From: Achromobacter kerstersii
GTDB lineage: Bacteria; Pseudomonadota; Gammaproteobacteria; Burkholderiales; Burkholderiaceae_B
Length of the DNA: 64,000 nucleotides
NCBI RefSeq assembly: GCF_902859595.1
Contig: NZ_CADIJQ010000016.1
Span: 1 to 64,000 of the forward strand
Direction: 5' to 3'
Within the stretch, counting starts at the first letter, position 1; each line of letters starts with the position of its first letter. This document shows, one piece after another, positions 51,135 through 59,654 of this stretch. The translations under genes were made by a program, and so were the position numbers. Below the pieces are notes generated by a model, which searched no databases, was not told the origin of the DNA, and was given only the letters and a program-made list of their open reading frames with translations.

Positions 51135-53273
51135 ATGGCGGCTCTGGCACAAGCACTTCCCGCCGGCGCGGGGCTGTCGCCGTTTTTCAAGGCGGCGAGC
51201 ATCGCCATCGTGGGCGCTTCGGATGACATCACCAAGATCGGCGGCCGGCCGGTGCATATGCTGATCAAGCACGGCTATGCCGGCGCGGTCTATCCCATCA
51301 ACCCCAAGGGCGGCGTCATCCAAGGGCTGCCTGCCTACGCTTCCGTGCGCGACACACCCGCCGCGCCCGAGCTCGCAATTCTGGCTGTGCCCGCCAGCGC
51401 GACGCCCGCCGCATTGCGCGACTGCGCGGCACGCGGCACCAAAGCGGCCATTGTGCTGTCGGCAGGCTTCACGGAAGCGGGCCCAGCGGGCGCAGCGCTG
51501 CAAGCCGACCTGGTGACTATCGCGCGCGAACACGGCATGCGCGTGCTGGGGCCGAACTGCCTGGGCGCGGTCAATGTGGCCGACCGCTTGATTGGCTCGT
51601 TTTCCATCGCGCTGGAAGAACACATGCCGCCCGCCGGCCATGCGGGCATCGTGTCTCAGTCGGGCAATGTGGGCAGCCACACCATGCAAAGCGTGGCGCG
51701 GCGCGGCATGGGCGTCAGCCGTTTCATTGCCACCGGCAACGAGGCCGACGTCGACGTGGCCGACGGCATCGCCGCGCTGGCCGAAGACCCGGACACGCGC
51801 ATCATCTTGTGCTGCATGGAAACCTGCCGCGACGCCGCCAAGCTGATCAGCGCCCTGCAACGGGCGCGCGAACTCGGCAAGCCGGTCATCGTGTTGAAAA
51901 TAGGCTCCACCGAAAAAGGCCAGCAGGCGGCCGCCTCCCACACCGGTGCGCTGACGGGTTCGGATGCCGTGATCGACGCCGTCTTCCGCCGCCACGGCGT
52001 GTTGCGCGTGCGCTCGGTGGAAGCGCTGATCGACATCGGCCACGCCGCGTCCTTGCTCATGCCGACCCGCCTGCCGCACAACGATGCCGTGACGCTGGTC
52101 GCAGCGTCTGGCGGCTTCGGCATCATGATGGCCGACGCCATGAGCGAAGCCGGCCTGGCCCTGCCCGCTTTGGCGCCGCTGACGCAACAACGCATCCTGG
52201 ATGCCGTGCCCACCGCCAGCACCGGCAACCCGGTCGATGCGTCGGCGCAAATGTCGAGCCGGCCAGACATTTTGCTGAAGATGCTGACCGCCTTGCTGGA
52301 CGACCCGTCCGACAGCGCGCTGGTGCTGTTCATGTCGCTGTCGCTGTACAACACGCGCTTGCGCGGCATCTATCTGGAAGCGCTGGCGCAGGTTCGCGCG
52401 AGCCATCCCGGCCGCCTGCTGATGATCATCAGCCAGGGGCCGGCCGACGCCATCGAGCAGATCAACGCGCTGGGTATTCCGGTGTTCTCCAGCATCGACG
52501 CCGCGGCGACGGGCCTGGCGGGCCTGGCACGGCTTGGGCAATTGCGTGCGGCCAACGCGCCCCAACGCGCACTGCCCGCCGCCGAACCCGTCGACCCCAT
52601 CGTCTTCCAGAACGAATTCCACGCCAAGCAGGCGCTGGGCAAGGTGGGCATTGATGTGCCGCACGAGATGATCGCGGGCGACGCCGACGCCGCCGTGCGC
52701 GCCGCCGACGCCATCGGCTACCCCGTTGTGTTGAAGATTGCGTCGGAAGATGTGGCGCACAAGACCGAGGCCGGCGGCGTGATGCTGAACGTGGCCAACG
52801 CCCAAGCCGTGCGCGACGCGCATGCACGCATCCTGGCCAACGTGGCGCGGCATGCCCCCACCGCCCGCATCGATGGCGTGCTGGTGGCGCCGATGCTGCA
52901 AGGCGGCACGGAGATGATCGCGGGCGTGTCGCAAGACCCGGTCTTTGGGCCGATCGTCATGGTGGGCATGGGCGGCATCTATGCCGAAGTGCTGAACGAC
53001 GTGGCGGTGCAAGCCGCCCCCGTCACCGAAGACGAGGCGCTGGCGATGATCCGGTCGCTGAAGATGTTCCCGATTCTGGACGGCGCACGCGGACAGGCCA
53101 AGGCCGATATCGCGGCGGCGGCGCGCAGCGTGGCGCGCTTGTCGGAGTTTGCGTTTCGGCATCGCGACGACGTATCCGACATCGACATGAATCCCATTCT
53201 GGTGCGGCCGCAAGGCCAAGGCGTGGTCGTGCTCGACGCGCTGATGATCCCGCGCGCCGCGCCCGCTCTGTAA
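51135..53273 (+). CDS. ADP-forming acyl-CoA synthetase (acetate--CoA ligase family)
   Basis: The 712-residue protein combines a CoA-binding domain (about 15-140; IAIVGASDDITKIGGRPVHML, YPINPKGG), two succinyl-CoA-ligase-like domains with the phosphorylated-His region AASHTGALTGSDAVIDAVFRR, and a C-terminal ATP-grasp domain (about 490-710; AIGYPVVLKIASEDVAHKTEAGGVMLN). It activates a carboxylic acid to its CoA ester with ATP giving ADP and phosphate. The start is ATG at 51135 directly after the hydratase gene; longer in-frame readings overlap that gene. The acid is not known; the neighbours imply a substrate for beta-oxidation. Confidence 0.92.
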   Translation: MAALAQALPAGAGLSPFFKAASIAIVGASDDITKIGGRPVHMLIKHGYAGAVYPINPKGGVIQGLPAYASVRDTPAAPELAILAVPASATPAALRDCAARGTKAAIVLSAGFTEAGPAGAALQADLVTIAREHGMRVLGPNCLGAVNVADRLIGSFSIALEEHMPPAGHAGIVSQSGNVGSHTMQSVARRGMGVSRFIATGNEADVDVADGIAALAEDPDTRIILCCMETCRDAAKLISALQRARELGKPVIVLKIGSTEKGQQAAASHTGALTGSDAVIDAVFRRHGVLRVRSVEALIDIGHAASLLMPTRLPHNDAVTLVAASGGFGIMMADAMSEAGLALPALAPLTQQRILDAVPTASTGNPVDASAQMSSRPDILLKMLTALLDDPSDSALVLFMSLSLYNTRLRGIYLEALAQVRASHPGRLLMIISQGPADAIEQINALGIPVFSSIDAAATGLAGLARLGQLRAANAPQRALPAAEPVDPIVFQNEFHAKQALGKVGIDVPHEMIAGDADAAVRAADAIGYPVVLKIASEDVAHKTEAGGVMLNVANAQAVRDAHARILANVARHAPTARIDGVLVAPMLQGGTEMIAGVSQDPVFGPIVMVGMGGIYAEVLNDVAVQAAPVTEDEALAMIRSLKMFPILDGARGQAKADIAAAARSVARLSEFAFRHRDDVSDIDMNPILVRPQGQGVVVLDALMIPRAAPAL

Positions 53274-53282
53274 GGACCAAGC

Positions 53283-54488
53283 ATGCAATTCGAACAACAG
53301 GTGGCGGTCCCAGATCCGTCCGCCGGGCCAGCGGCCTATCGTCAACATGCGCGCACCTGGCTGCGCGCCAATCTGCCCGACTTCATGCGCGCCGACAGCC
53401 TGAACTGGCGCGCCGCCACGCTGGCCGAAAGCAGCACGTGGGAAGCGGCGATGCACCAGGCGGGGTTGGCAGGCATGACCTGGCCCAAGGCCTATGGCGG
53501 CCACGGCCTGACGCTGCGCGAACATCTGGCGGTGAACAAAGAAATCGGCGCACTGCCCATGCCCGAAAGCGTGAGCTCGATCGGCAAAGAACTCGCCGGC
53601 CCCATCATCATGGCCGTGGGCGACGAGGCGCAGAAGCAAACGTTTCTGCCCGACATCCTGACGATGCGGCAGTACTGGTGCCAGGGTTTTTCGGAACCCG
53701 ACGCGGGCTCGGACCTGGCGCGTCTGCGCACCAAGGCCGTGCAGGAAGGCGAACACTGGCGCATCAACGGCCAGAAGATCTGGACCAGCGGCGCGGCCAA
53801 GGCGCACTACTGCCTGCTGCTGACGCGCACCGGCACCGTTGCCGACAAGCACCGTGGCCTGCTGATGTTTGCCGTGCCCATGGATACGCCGGGCATCCGC
53901 GTGGTGCCAATCAAATCCATCGACGGCAAGGAATCGTTTGCCGAAGTGTTCTTCGACGACGTCGTCGTGCCTGACAGTGCGCGCCTGGGTGCGCCGGACG
54001 AAGGCTGGAACGCCGCCATCCGGGTGCTGTCGATCGAGCGCGCCACCAACCGCATGTACCGCCCGTGGCGCTTCGAATGCGAACTGCGCCAGCTGATCGC
54101 GGCGTGCAAATCCGACTCCCAGCTGGCCCCCTCGCTGGACGACGGCTACGTGCAACGCCGCGTGGGCGATCTGGTGAGCGAGATCGACGGTTTGAAGGGC
54201 CTGGTCGAACTCACGGTGGAACGCATGCTGCGCGGCGAATCACTCGGCGCGCGCGGCTCGCTGACGAAGCTGTATTGGTCGGAATGCCACCAGGCCTTCG
54301 CCAGCCTGGCGCTATCGATGTTGTCGCCCGTGGGCCCGCACTCCAGCCCCTTGGCGCAGCGTGCGCACAAGGCCTTTACCAACGCGTATCTGTTCTCGCG
54401 CGCTGAAACGATTTACGCCGGCACGACCGAGGTGCAGCTGGACGTGATCGCGCAGCGCGTCATGAATCTTCCCAAGGACCTGACATGA
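53283..54488 (+). CDS. Acyl-CoA dehydrogenase, larger subunit
   Basis: This 401-residue FAD enzyme introduces a double bond into an acyl-CoA. Blocks are MTWPKAYGGHGLTLREHL, the FAD/substrate motif WCQGFSEPDAGSDLARLRTKA, and the C-terminal IYAGTTEVQLDVIAQRV. In the usual YEGT motif the catalytic Glu is replaced by Ala here (YAGT), whereas VLSIERATNRM has a Glu at the isovaleryl-CoA-dehydrogenase-like position that may act as the base. It overlaps the second dehydrogenase gene by 4 bp, suggesting a two-subunit enzyme. Confidence 0.92.
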   Translation: MQFEQQVAVPDPSAGPAAYRQHARTWLRANLPDFMRADSLNWRAATLAESSTWEAAMHQAGLAGMTWPKAYGGHGLTLREHLAVNKEIGALPMPESVSSIGKELAGPIIMAVGDEAQKQTFLPDILTMRQYWCQGFSEPDAGSDLARLRTKAVQEGEHWRINGQKIWTSGAAKAHYCLLLTRTGTVADKHRGLLMFAVPMDTPGIRVVPIKSIDGKESFAEVFFDDVVVPDSARLGAPDEGWNAAIRVLSIERATNRMYRPWRFECELRQLIAACKSDSQLAPSLDDGYVQRRVGDLVSEIDGLKGLVELTVERMLRGESLGARGSLTKLYWSECHQAFASLALSMLSPVGPHSSPLAQRAHKAFTNAYLFSRAETIYAGTTEVQLDVIAQRVMNLPKDLT

Positions 54489-55429
54489 GTAGCGAAGAAC
54501 TGCGGCCGGAAGAATTCGCACAGGCCGCCGACGCGGCCATTACCGATGCGCTATCGCACAACGAGCCGCACGATCAGGCGGCCGTGCTGGCCCAAGCCGG
54601 TCTGTGCGGCGTGATGGCGGATGAGGCCGATGGCGGCCTGGGACTGGACCTGGCCTTTGCCTTGCCCATCGCGCATGCCGCGGGCCGATTGCAATTGCCC
54701 TTGCCGTTGGCCGAACAGATGCTGCTGGCCCGGGCTTTTGCCGGCACGCCGCAAGCCGCGGCATTGGCGGCCGGCGAAAGGCTCGCCGGCATTGCCTGGC
54801 AAGGCACGCTGCAATCAGGCAGCGTCCGTTTGGACCACGGCCCGGCCGACTGGGTGCTGGTCGCCGATGACCACGGCGCGGCGCTGGTGGACGTGAGCGC
54901 GGCAACGTGCGACGCGCAGGCCGCGCTTGACCCCGACCATCCGCAACGCTGGCTGACGCTGGAAGGCGCGCCGGTGCTGGCCCGGCTGGACGCGGCGGCT
55001 TTCGAAGCGGTTCGGCGGCAGGCGCAGCTGTTGCTGGCCGAGTTCGCTAACGGCGCGGCCGAAGGTGCGCTGCAAATGGCGGCCAGCTATATGGCGACGC
55101 GCGTGCAGTTTGGGCGGCCGCTGTCGGCCAAGCAGGCGGTGCGCCACTTGCTCGCACGCATGCGCTTGCTGCAAGACGTGTCCAGCGCCGCCATCCGCCG
55201 CGCCATGCACGCGGACGAATTCGGGGCGCCACGCGACACCCGCCCCGCGCTGGCGGGCGCTATCGCCCATGCCGCCTTCGTCATCGAGAAGGCCATCCAT
55301 CTGCACGGCGGCATGGGCTTCACCTGGGAGCTGCCCTTGCACCCTGCGCTGCGCGCGGTGCGCAAGCTGGATGCGGCGTTCAACGGCTTGTCGCGCCAGA
55401 CCGGCCGCGATTTCATTCAATCGGTGTAG
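54485..55429 (+). CDS. Acyl-CoA dehydrogenase-like protein, smaller subunit
   Basis: The 314-residue protein is shorter than a usual acyl-CoA dehydrogenase. The N-terminal helical domain is shortened (about residues 1-90) and the middle beta domain is minimal; the C-terminal helices are intact (YMATRVQFGRPLSAKQAVRHLLARM, IEKAIHLHGGMGFTWELPLHPALR). Paired, unequal dehydrogenases of this kind form heteromeric enzymes in steroid and other branched-chain pathways, where only one subunit is catalytic. It starts within the end of the larger subunit gene (ATGA). Confidence 0.88.
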   Translation: MSSEELRPEEFAQAADAAITDALSHNEPHDQAAVLAQAGLCGVMADEADGGLGLDLAFALPIAHAAGRLQLPLPLAEQMLLARAFAGTPQAAALAAGERLAGIAWQGTLQSGSVRLDHGPADWVLVADDHGAALVDVSAATCDAQAALDPDHPQRWLTLEGAPVLARLDAAAFEAVRRQAQLLLAEFANGAAEGALQMAASYMATRVQFGRPLSAKQAVRHLLARMRLLQDVSSAAIRRAMHADEFGAPRDTRPALAGAIAHAAFVIEKAIHLHGGMGFTWELPLHPALRAVRKLDAAFNGLSRQTGRDFIQSV

Positions 55430-55438
55430 GAAGAAACC

Positions 55439-56197
55439 ATGCAACAAGATCTGGCTGGGCGCGTTGCGCTTGTCACGGGCGCCGGGGCCGGCATCGGCCG
55501 CGCCACGGCCCGCGCACTTGCCGCGCGCGGCGCCATCGTCGGCGTGAATGATTTGAAGCAGGAACTGGTGGACGCCACCGTGGCCGACATCACGGCATCG
55601 GGCGGCCAAGCGTTTGCAGTGGTGCAGAACGTGGCGTCGCGTGAAGGCATCGCGCAAGCGGTGCGCCAGGCCGCCGAACACGGCTCGCGCTTTGACATCC
55701 TGGTCAACAACGCGGCGTGGGTCCGCTACCAAAGCGCGGCCGAGATTCAGGCCGACACCATGGACCGCATGCTGGACATCGGCTTCAAGGCGGTGATCTG
55801 GGGCATCCAGGCCGCCGCCGAAGCGATGGACCCCGAACGTGGCGGCGCCATCGTCAACGTGGCCTCCACCGCCGCGTTGAAATCCGCGCCCAGTTCGATG
55901 GTGTATTCGGGCATCAAGGCGGGCGTGCTGGGCATCACCCGCGCGGCCGCAGCCGAGCTGGGCGGGCGTGGCATCCGCGTGAATGCCGTTTGCCCATCGG
56001 CCGTACCCACGGAAGGCACGCAGCGCAATCGCAACGCCGAGCGCGATGCGCGCCGTATCGCCAGCACGCCGATGGGGCGGCTGGGCACCGTGGAAGACGT
56101 GGCCAGTGGCATCGCTTTCCTGGCCAGCGACGAAGCGCGCTTCATCACTGCGCAGGCGCTGGTGGTGGATGGCGGCATCACGTTCACCACGCTCTGA
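55439..56197 (+). CDS. Short-chain dehydrogenase/reductase (3-hydroxyacyl-type)
   Basis: The 252-residue SDR has the NAD(P) motif TGAGAGIGRATARALAARGA, NNAAWV in the NNAG position, catalytic Ser in NVASTAALKSAPSS, YxxxK in VYSGIKAG, and a C-terminal ITAQALVVDGGITF. In this operon a 3-hydroxyacyl-CoA or alcohol dehydrogenase role is likely. It begins 9 bp after the smaller dehydrogenase gene. Its stop overlaps the next SDR gene by 1 bp (TGATG). Confidence 0.92.
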   Translation: MQQDLAGRVALVTGAGAGIGRATARALAARGAIVGVNDLKQELVDATVADITASGGQAFAVVQNVASREGIAQAVRQAAEHGSRFDILVNNAAWVRYQSAAEIQADTMDRMLDIGFKAVIWGIQAAAEAMDPERGGAIVNVASTAALKSAPSSMVYSGIKAGVLGITRAAAAELGGRGIRVNAVCPSAVPTEGTQRNRNAERDARRIASTPMGRLGTVEDVASGIAFLASDEARFITAQALVVDGGITFTTL

Positions 56198-57381
56198 TGG
56201 ACACCGTCCTGTTGACGGGCGCCGCCAGCGGCATCGGCCGCGCCACGGCCTGGCGGCTGGTGCGTGAAGGACGGCGCTGCGTGCTGGTGGATCGCAATGC
56301 CGCAGCGCTTGAAGCGCTGCTGACGGCGCTGCGGTCGGAGGGCGCGGCCGTGGATCATCTTGCCTGCGTGGCGGACTTGACTGATCCTGACCAGATTCAC
56401 GCGCTGGCCGATGGCCTGCCCCCGCTTGACGCCATCATCAACAACGCGGGCCTGACGGACGCCAGCAATCTGCCTGCCGTCGCACAAGCCGATGACAACT
56501 GGCAGCGGCTGCTGGACCTGAACCTGCATGCGCCCGCACGGCTGCTGCGCGCCCTGCACGGACGGCTGACGCGGCATGCGCGCATCGTCAATGTGGCCTC
56601 CGGCGCGGGGCTGCGTGCCATTCCCATGCGCGGCGCGTACAGCCCCAGCAAGGCCGGACTGATCGCGCAGACTCAAGCCTTGGCGCGGGCGCACCCGGAA
56701 CTGCGCGTCAGCGTGCTGTGTCCGGGATTCGTGCAGACAGAGCTGGTCGACGGATTGATCGCATCCGGCCGCCTGGACCCCGTGCGCGCGGTCGGCAAGA
56801 TTCCGTTGGGCCGGTTGGCCGCCCCCGAGGAAATCGCCTGCGCGCTGGCGTTTCTGGCCAGCGACCACGCGGCGCTTGTCTCGGGCGGCCGCTTGTCCGT
56901 CGATGGCGGATCGTCGGTGTTCGGCGGCAGCCAGGCCTATGCCCCCAGCGCCATCGCCCCGGCGTCCTGTGATACGCCGTTGTCGTTGACCGTGCATGGC
57001 CACTGGCCGGTACTACGCAGTACGGAGGTGCGAGACGGCTACCCCGCTGCCATTGACGTCACGGTGCTGAATAGCCCGCCCGGCGCGCGCCTGGCCGCCA
57101 CATTGGCCGCCGCCCGCCGCCATGGCTCCGGCGATGCGCCCGGCAGCCTGACGCTGCTCTTGCCGCGCGCCGCCGATACCGATTGGGAACACGCGGGGGA
57201 CGACGCCGCCGCACGCATGCTAATCGCCACGCTCGCCTGCGAATGGGGGCCGCGCGCGCGCCGCATCAACGCCGTCGAAGTGGCTTCGGCGGAGCCGAAC
57301 GCTGCGCTATCGCCGCTGCTGCGCTTCGTGGCGGGCGCCCAAGCGCAATACCTGACCGGGCAAACGCTATGCACGCGCTAG
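56197..57381 (+). CDS. SDR with a second, degenerate SDR-like C-terminal half
   Basis: The 394-residue protein is about 145 residues longer than a usual SDR. Residues 1-250 form a complete SDR: TGAASGIGRATAWRLVREGR, NNAG, NVASGAGL, YSPSKAGL, ending with SGGRLSVDGGSSVFGG. The remaining part ends MLIATLACEWGPRARRINAVEV...GAQAQYLTGQTLCTR, which resembles the second half of another SDR without a Rossmann motif or active-site Tyr/Lys. This may be a fused, decayed duplicate. It overlaps its neighbours on both sides. Confidence 0.85.
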   Translation: MDTVLLTGAASGIGRATAWRLVREGRRCVLVDRNAAALEALLTALRSEGAAVDHLACVADLTDPDQIHALADGLPPLDAIINNAGLTDASNLPAVAQADDNWQRLLDLNLHAPARLLRALHGRLTRHARIVNVASGAGLRAIPMRGAYSPSKAGLIAQTQALARAHPELRVSVLCPGFVQTELVDGLIASGRLDPVRAVGKIPLGRLAAPEEIACALAFLASDHAALVSGGRLSVDGGSSVFGGSQAYAPSAIAPASCDTPLSLTVHGHWPVLRSTEVRDGYPAAIDVTVLNSPPGARLAATLAAARRHGSGDAPGSLTLLLPRAADTDWEHAGDDAAARMLIATLACEWGPRARRINAVEVASAEPNAALSPLLRFVAGAQAQYLTGQTLCTR

Positions 57382-58121
57382 AGGATCTAGACGCCATCAA
57401 ATCGCGCTTCATCGCCGCACGGGGCTATTGGCGGCCGTGGACCGAAGCACTGCTGCACGCCAACCCTGCGTTTCTGTCGCGCTACGCGGACTACGCGGGG
57501 TATCCGGCGCAAACCGGCCCGTTGACTCCCCGCATGGTCGAGCTGGTTTATGTGGCGCTGGACGCCTCGGCCACGCATCTGTACGAGCCCGGTCTGACGA
57601 CCCATCTGCGCATGGCGCGCGAGGCCGGCGCCAGCCAAGCCGATGTGTTCGACGTGCTGCATTGCGTGACCGTGCAAGGCCTGAGCGCCGTCCTGCAAGC
57701 GGCCGACGTGCTGCATGACGCGGCCGCGCCATCGCCTTTGGCTGCGGAAGATCCGCTACACCATCGCATCCACGCGCTATGGCCGGAACAGGCGCCAAGC
57801 CTGCTGCGCCTGGCGGCGCAAGACCCCGGCTATGTTTCGGTGCTGTTGGACTTTGTTGAAGGCGGCGCGCCAGCCGGTGGCTTGACTCCCGCCGAGCGGC
57901 TGTTGGTGCGCATCGCGCTGCACGCCTGCTTCACGCAGGCAGACGGGCAGACGTTGCACACGCTGATCCCGCATGCGCTGGCCCAAGGTGTGGCGCGTGC
58001 CGAGATCCTGCAAGTGATTCAGCTGGGCGCGCATCTGGCGGTGCATGGCGCGTCATTGGGCGCGACGGCTTACGCAAAAATGGCCGGTAGCGTTGCGCCA
58101 CCGGCGGGCCGCCCCGCTTGA
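57369..58121 (+). CDS. Carboxymuconolactone decarboxylase (CMD)-like protein without active-site cysteines
   Basis: The 250-residue protein has two AhpD/CMD-like helical units (about residues 25-115 and 130-240; LTPRMVELVYVALDASATHLYEPGLTTHLRMAREAGAS and LTPAERLLVRIALHACFTQADGQTLHTLIPHALAQGV). The CxxC of AhpD-type peroxidases is absent. The ATG at 57369 overlaps the fused SDR gene by 13 bp and is the last member of the operon. Members of this class in catabolic operons are often of unknown activity; a decarboxylase or hydrolase role is only a guess. Confidence 0.85.
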   Translation: MHALEDLDAIKSRFIAARGYWRPWTEALLHANPAFLSRYADYAGYPAQTGPLTPRMVELVYVALDASATHLYEPGLTTHLRMAREAGASQADVFDVLHCVTVQGLSAVLQAADVLHDAAAPSPLAAEDPLHHRIHALWPEQAPSLLRLAAQDPGYVSVLLDFVEGGAPAGGLTPAERLLVRIALHACFTQADGQTLHTLIPHALAQGVARAEILQVIQLGAHLAVHGASLGATAYAKMAGSVAPPAGRPA

Positions 58122-58125
58122 CCCG

Positions 58126-58482
58126 TCAGGCCTGCCCTTCGCGCTTGGCGCGAGCGTGCGGGTCGTTGATTTCGGTTTCCAGTTCGGCGATGAGCCAATC
58201 GAACCACCCCTTTTCGGTACGGGCGTACACCACGGCGGCCGGCGTCTTGCCATCGCGCCAGCCGGCCTGATGCGTATCCATCCACGACGCCAGGCTCTTG
58301 TGCGGGGCAAGCAAGCCCGACAACCACGTCCACAGATACTCCGGCACATTGCGCCGAAAACCCTTTGCGCTGGCGTAGAGCGTGGGCTCCAGCGGCAGGC
58401 TGCCCGAGCGGGCCAGCTTCGTCTGCACCCGGCGCAGCGTTTCAGCCGCGGCCTGCAATTGTTCGGTGCTGAGCTTTTTCAC
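58126..58482 (-). CDS. Conserved small soluble protein, unknown
   Basis: The product has 118 residues and is charged and helical (KKLSTEQLQAAAETLRRVQTKLARSG..., EYLWTWLSGLLAPHKSLASWMDTHQAGW). No signal or membrane segment is present. A GTG at 58482 with AGGAG 7 nt upstream is the best start; the frame extends to an ATG at 58557 with no ribosome-binding site and runs into a tandem repeat. I do not recognise the family. It faces the catabolic operon and is preceded by the aldose-epimerase-like gene in the same direction. Confidence 0.7.
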   Translation of the reverse strand: MKKLSTEQLQAAAETLRRVQTKLARSGSLPLEPTLYASAKGFRRNVPEYLWTWLSGLLAPHKSLASWMDTHQAGWRDGKTPAAVVYARTEKGWFDWLIAELETEINDPHARAKREGQA

Positions 58483-58547
58483 GTGAGGACTCCTGGATTG
58501 GGGTTGCCGGATTATCGCCGGAGGAAGCCGGCCTTTCAAAGCGCCGC

Positions 58548-58620
58548 GTTCAGCCATGTCAGCCGCTTCGGCCGTTCAGCCATTCCGCCATGCAGCGGCT
58601 TCGGCCTTTCAGTCGCTTCA
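58548..58620 (-). repeat. Degenerate tandem repeat starting at the aldose-epimerase-like gene stop codon
   Basis: On the minus strand the stop TGA (58620-58618) is followed by TGAA-headed units: TGAAAGGCCGAAGCCGCTG and TGAACGGCCGAAGCGGCTG, with ATGGC at the end of each, then TGAACGCGGCG. The units have unequal spacing (33 and 26 bp). Confidence 0.65.
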
Positions 58621-59523
58621 GCGTTTGGCCCGAGGCGGCGTCAGCGCCATCAAGGCCGTTGCCGCAAAGCGCGCCCCCGGTTCCAGCACCTGCATCCCCG
58701 TGCGAGTCTCACCCGCCGCCGCCAAATTGAACGCGTCCGCCACGTTGGTGACCGGCTCCACGCACAGAAAATCTGACCCCGGCGCCGTATAAATGACGAC
58801 GTGCGCAAACGCCGGGTCCGCGTGCAGCGCCAGCTCGTGGCCGTCGGCCCAAGAGAGCGTGGCGCGCCCTTCCCATTGCGACAGATAGGTATCGCAGCCT
58901 TCGGCTGACCGGCGCACTTCACGCACATGCTTGACCTTGCTGCCCGTGGGCAACCCGTTCGCGTCCGCCGGCCACAGACGGCGCGCATTCAGCGCCACGC
59001 GCTCGGCGGTGAAGTACGGATGAATGCCCAGCCCGCAAGGCATGGGTGAATCGCCCTGGTTGATCAGGCTGAGCGACAGGCTCAAGCCGCGCGCATCCAA
59101 CCGATAGCGCTGCACGCACTCAAACGGCCAGGGCCAGCCCAACACGCCCGCCGGCTGGCTCAGCACCAGGTCTACACTGTCCGCCGTGTGATTGCGCACC
59201 TGCCAGGGCTGAAACAGCCCCGAGCCATGAATGGCCTGCGGCCGGCCCGGCACGGACTGAAGCTCATGGCGCGCGCCATTGAACGTGAACACGCCGTCGC
59301 GAATCCGGTTGGAATACGGCGCCAGCGGGTAAGACCCCGCGCGCGGCCACTTGCCGGCCGGCCACTCCGTGGCGGTCAACGGCACAATCCAATCATGCGA
59401 CCCCGTCGACAATCGGGTCAGCCGCCCCCCGCCCCCCGGCGCAAATTCCGCCTGGTGCGCCCCGCTGGCAATGGTTAAGCGCTCGACCGCATTCACGGGG
59501 TCGGCGAAAGGAAATTCCGGCAT
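58618..59523 (-). CDS. Aldose 1-epimerase-like protein
   Basis: The 301-residue protein is a galactose-mutarotase-fold protein. Landmarks are SYPLAPYSNRIRDGVFTFNG, IHGSGLFQPWQV (His at the substrate site), GLGIHPYFTAE (the acid His) and FLCVEPVTNVADAFNLA (the base Glu). It interconverts anomers of a free or phosphorylated sugar; which sugar is unclear. The ATG at 59523 with GGGAGC upstream is preferred to the in-frame ATG at 59661, which would overlap the divergent gene. It is divergent from the SUKH-like gene. Confidence 0.9.
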   Translation of the reverse strand: MPEFPFADPVNAVERLTIASGAHQAEFAPGGGGRLTRLSTGSHDWIVPLTATEWPAGKWPRAGSYPLAPYSNRIRDGVFTFNGARHELQSVPGRPQAIHGSGLFQPWQVRNHTADSVDLVLSQPAGVLGWPWPFECVQRYRLDARGLSLSLSLINQGDSPMPCGLGIHPYFTAERVALNARRLWPADANGLPTGSKVKHVREVRRSAEGCDTYLSQWEGRATLSWADGHELALHADPAFAHVVIYTAPGSDFLCVEPVTNVADAFNLAAAGETRTGMQVLEPGARFAATALMALTPPRAKR

Positions 59524-59654
59524 CTGCTGCTCCCGCGGCCAACACGGGGCCGCGTCGTGCGATTGTGCCGGTAAAGTAAAGCCCTTGCATAATTTGACCC
59601 ACGCTTTCCCCCGTCCGTTGCCCCCCGTCCGTTGCCCCCTATACCCGCCCGCGC

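Noticed and set aside
51120-54155. A 1011-codon open frame on the minus strand
   Set aside because: It lies opposite the acyl-CoA synthetase and dehydrogenase genes, which have clear motifs and operon spacing. The His/Arg/Gln-rich, repeat-like composition is typical of antisense frames in GC-rich DNA.
59607-59640. A 13-14-bp repeat (CCCCGTCCGTTG twice) in the divergent region before the SUKH-like gene
   Set aside because: Only two units, low complexity, and not next to a stop codon; too little to separate from chance.
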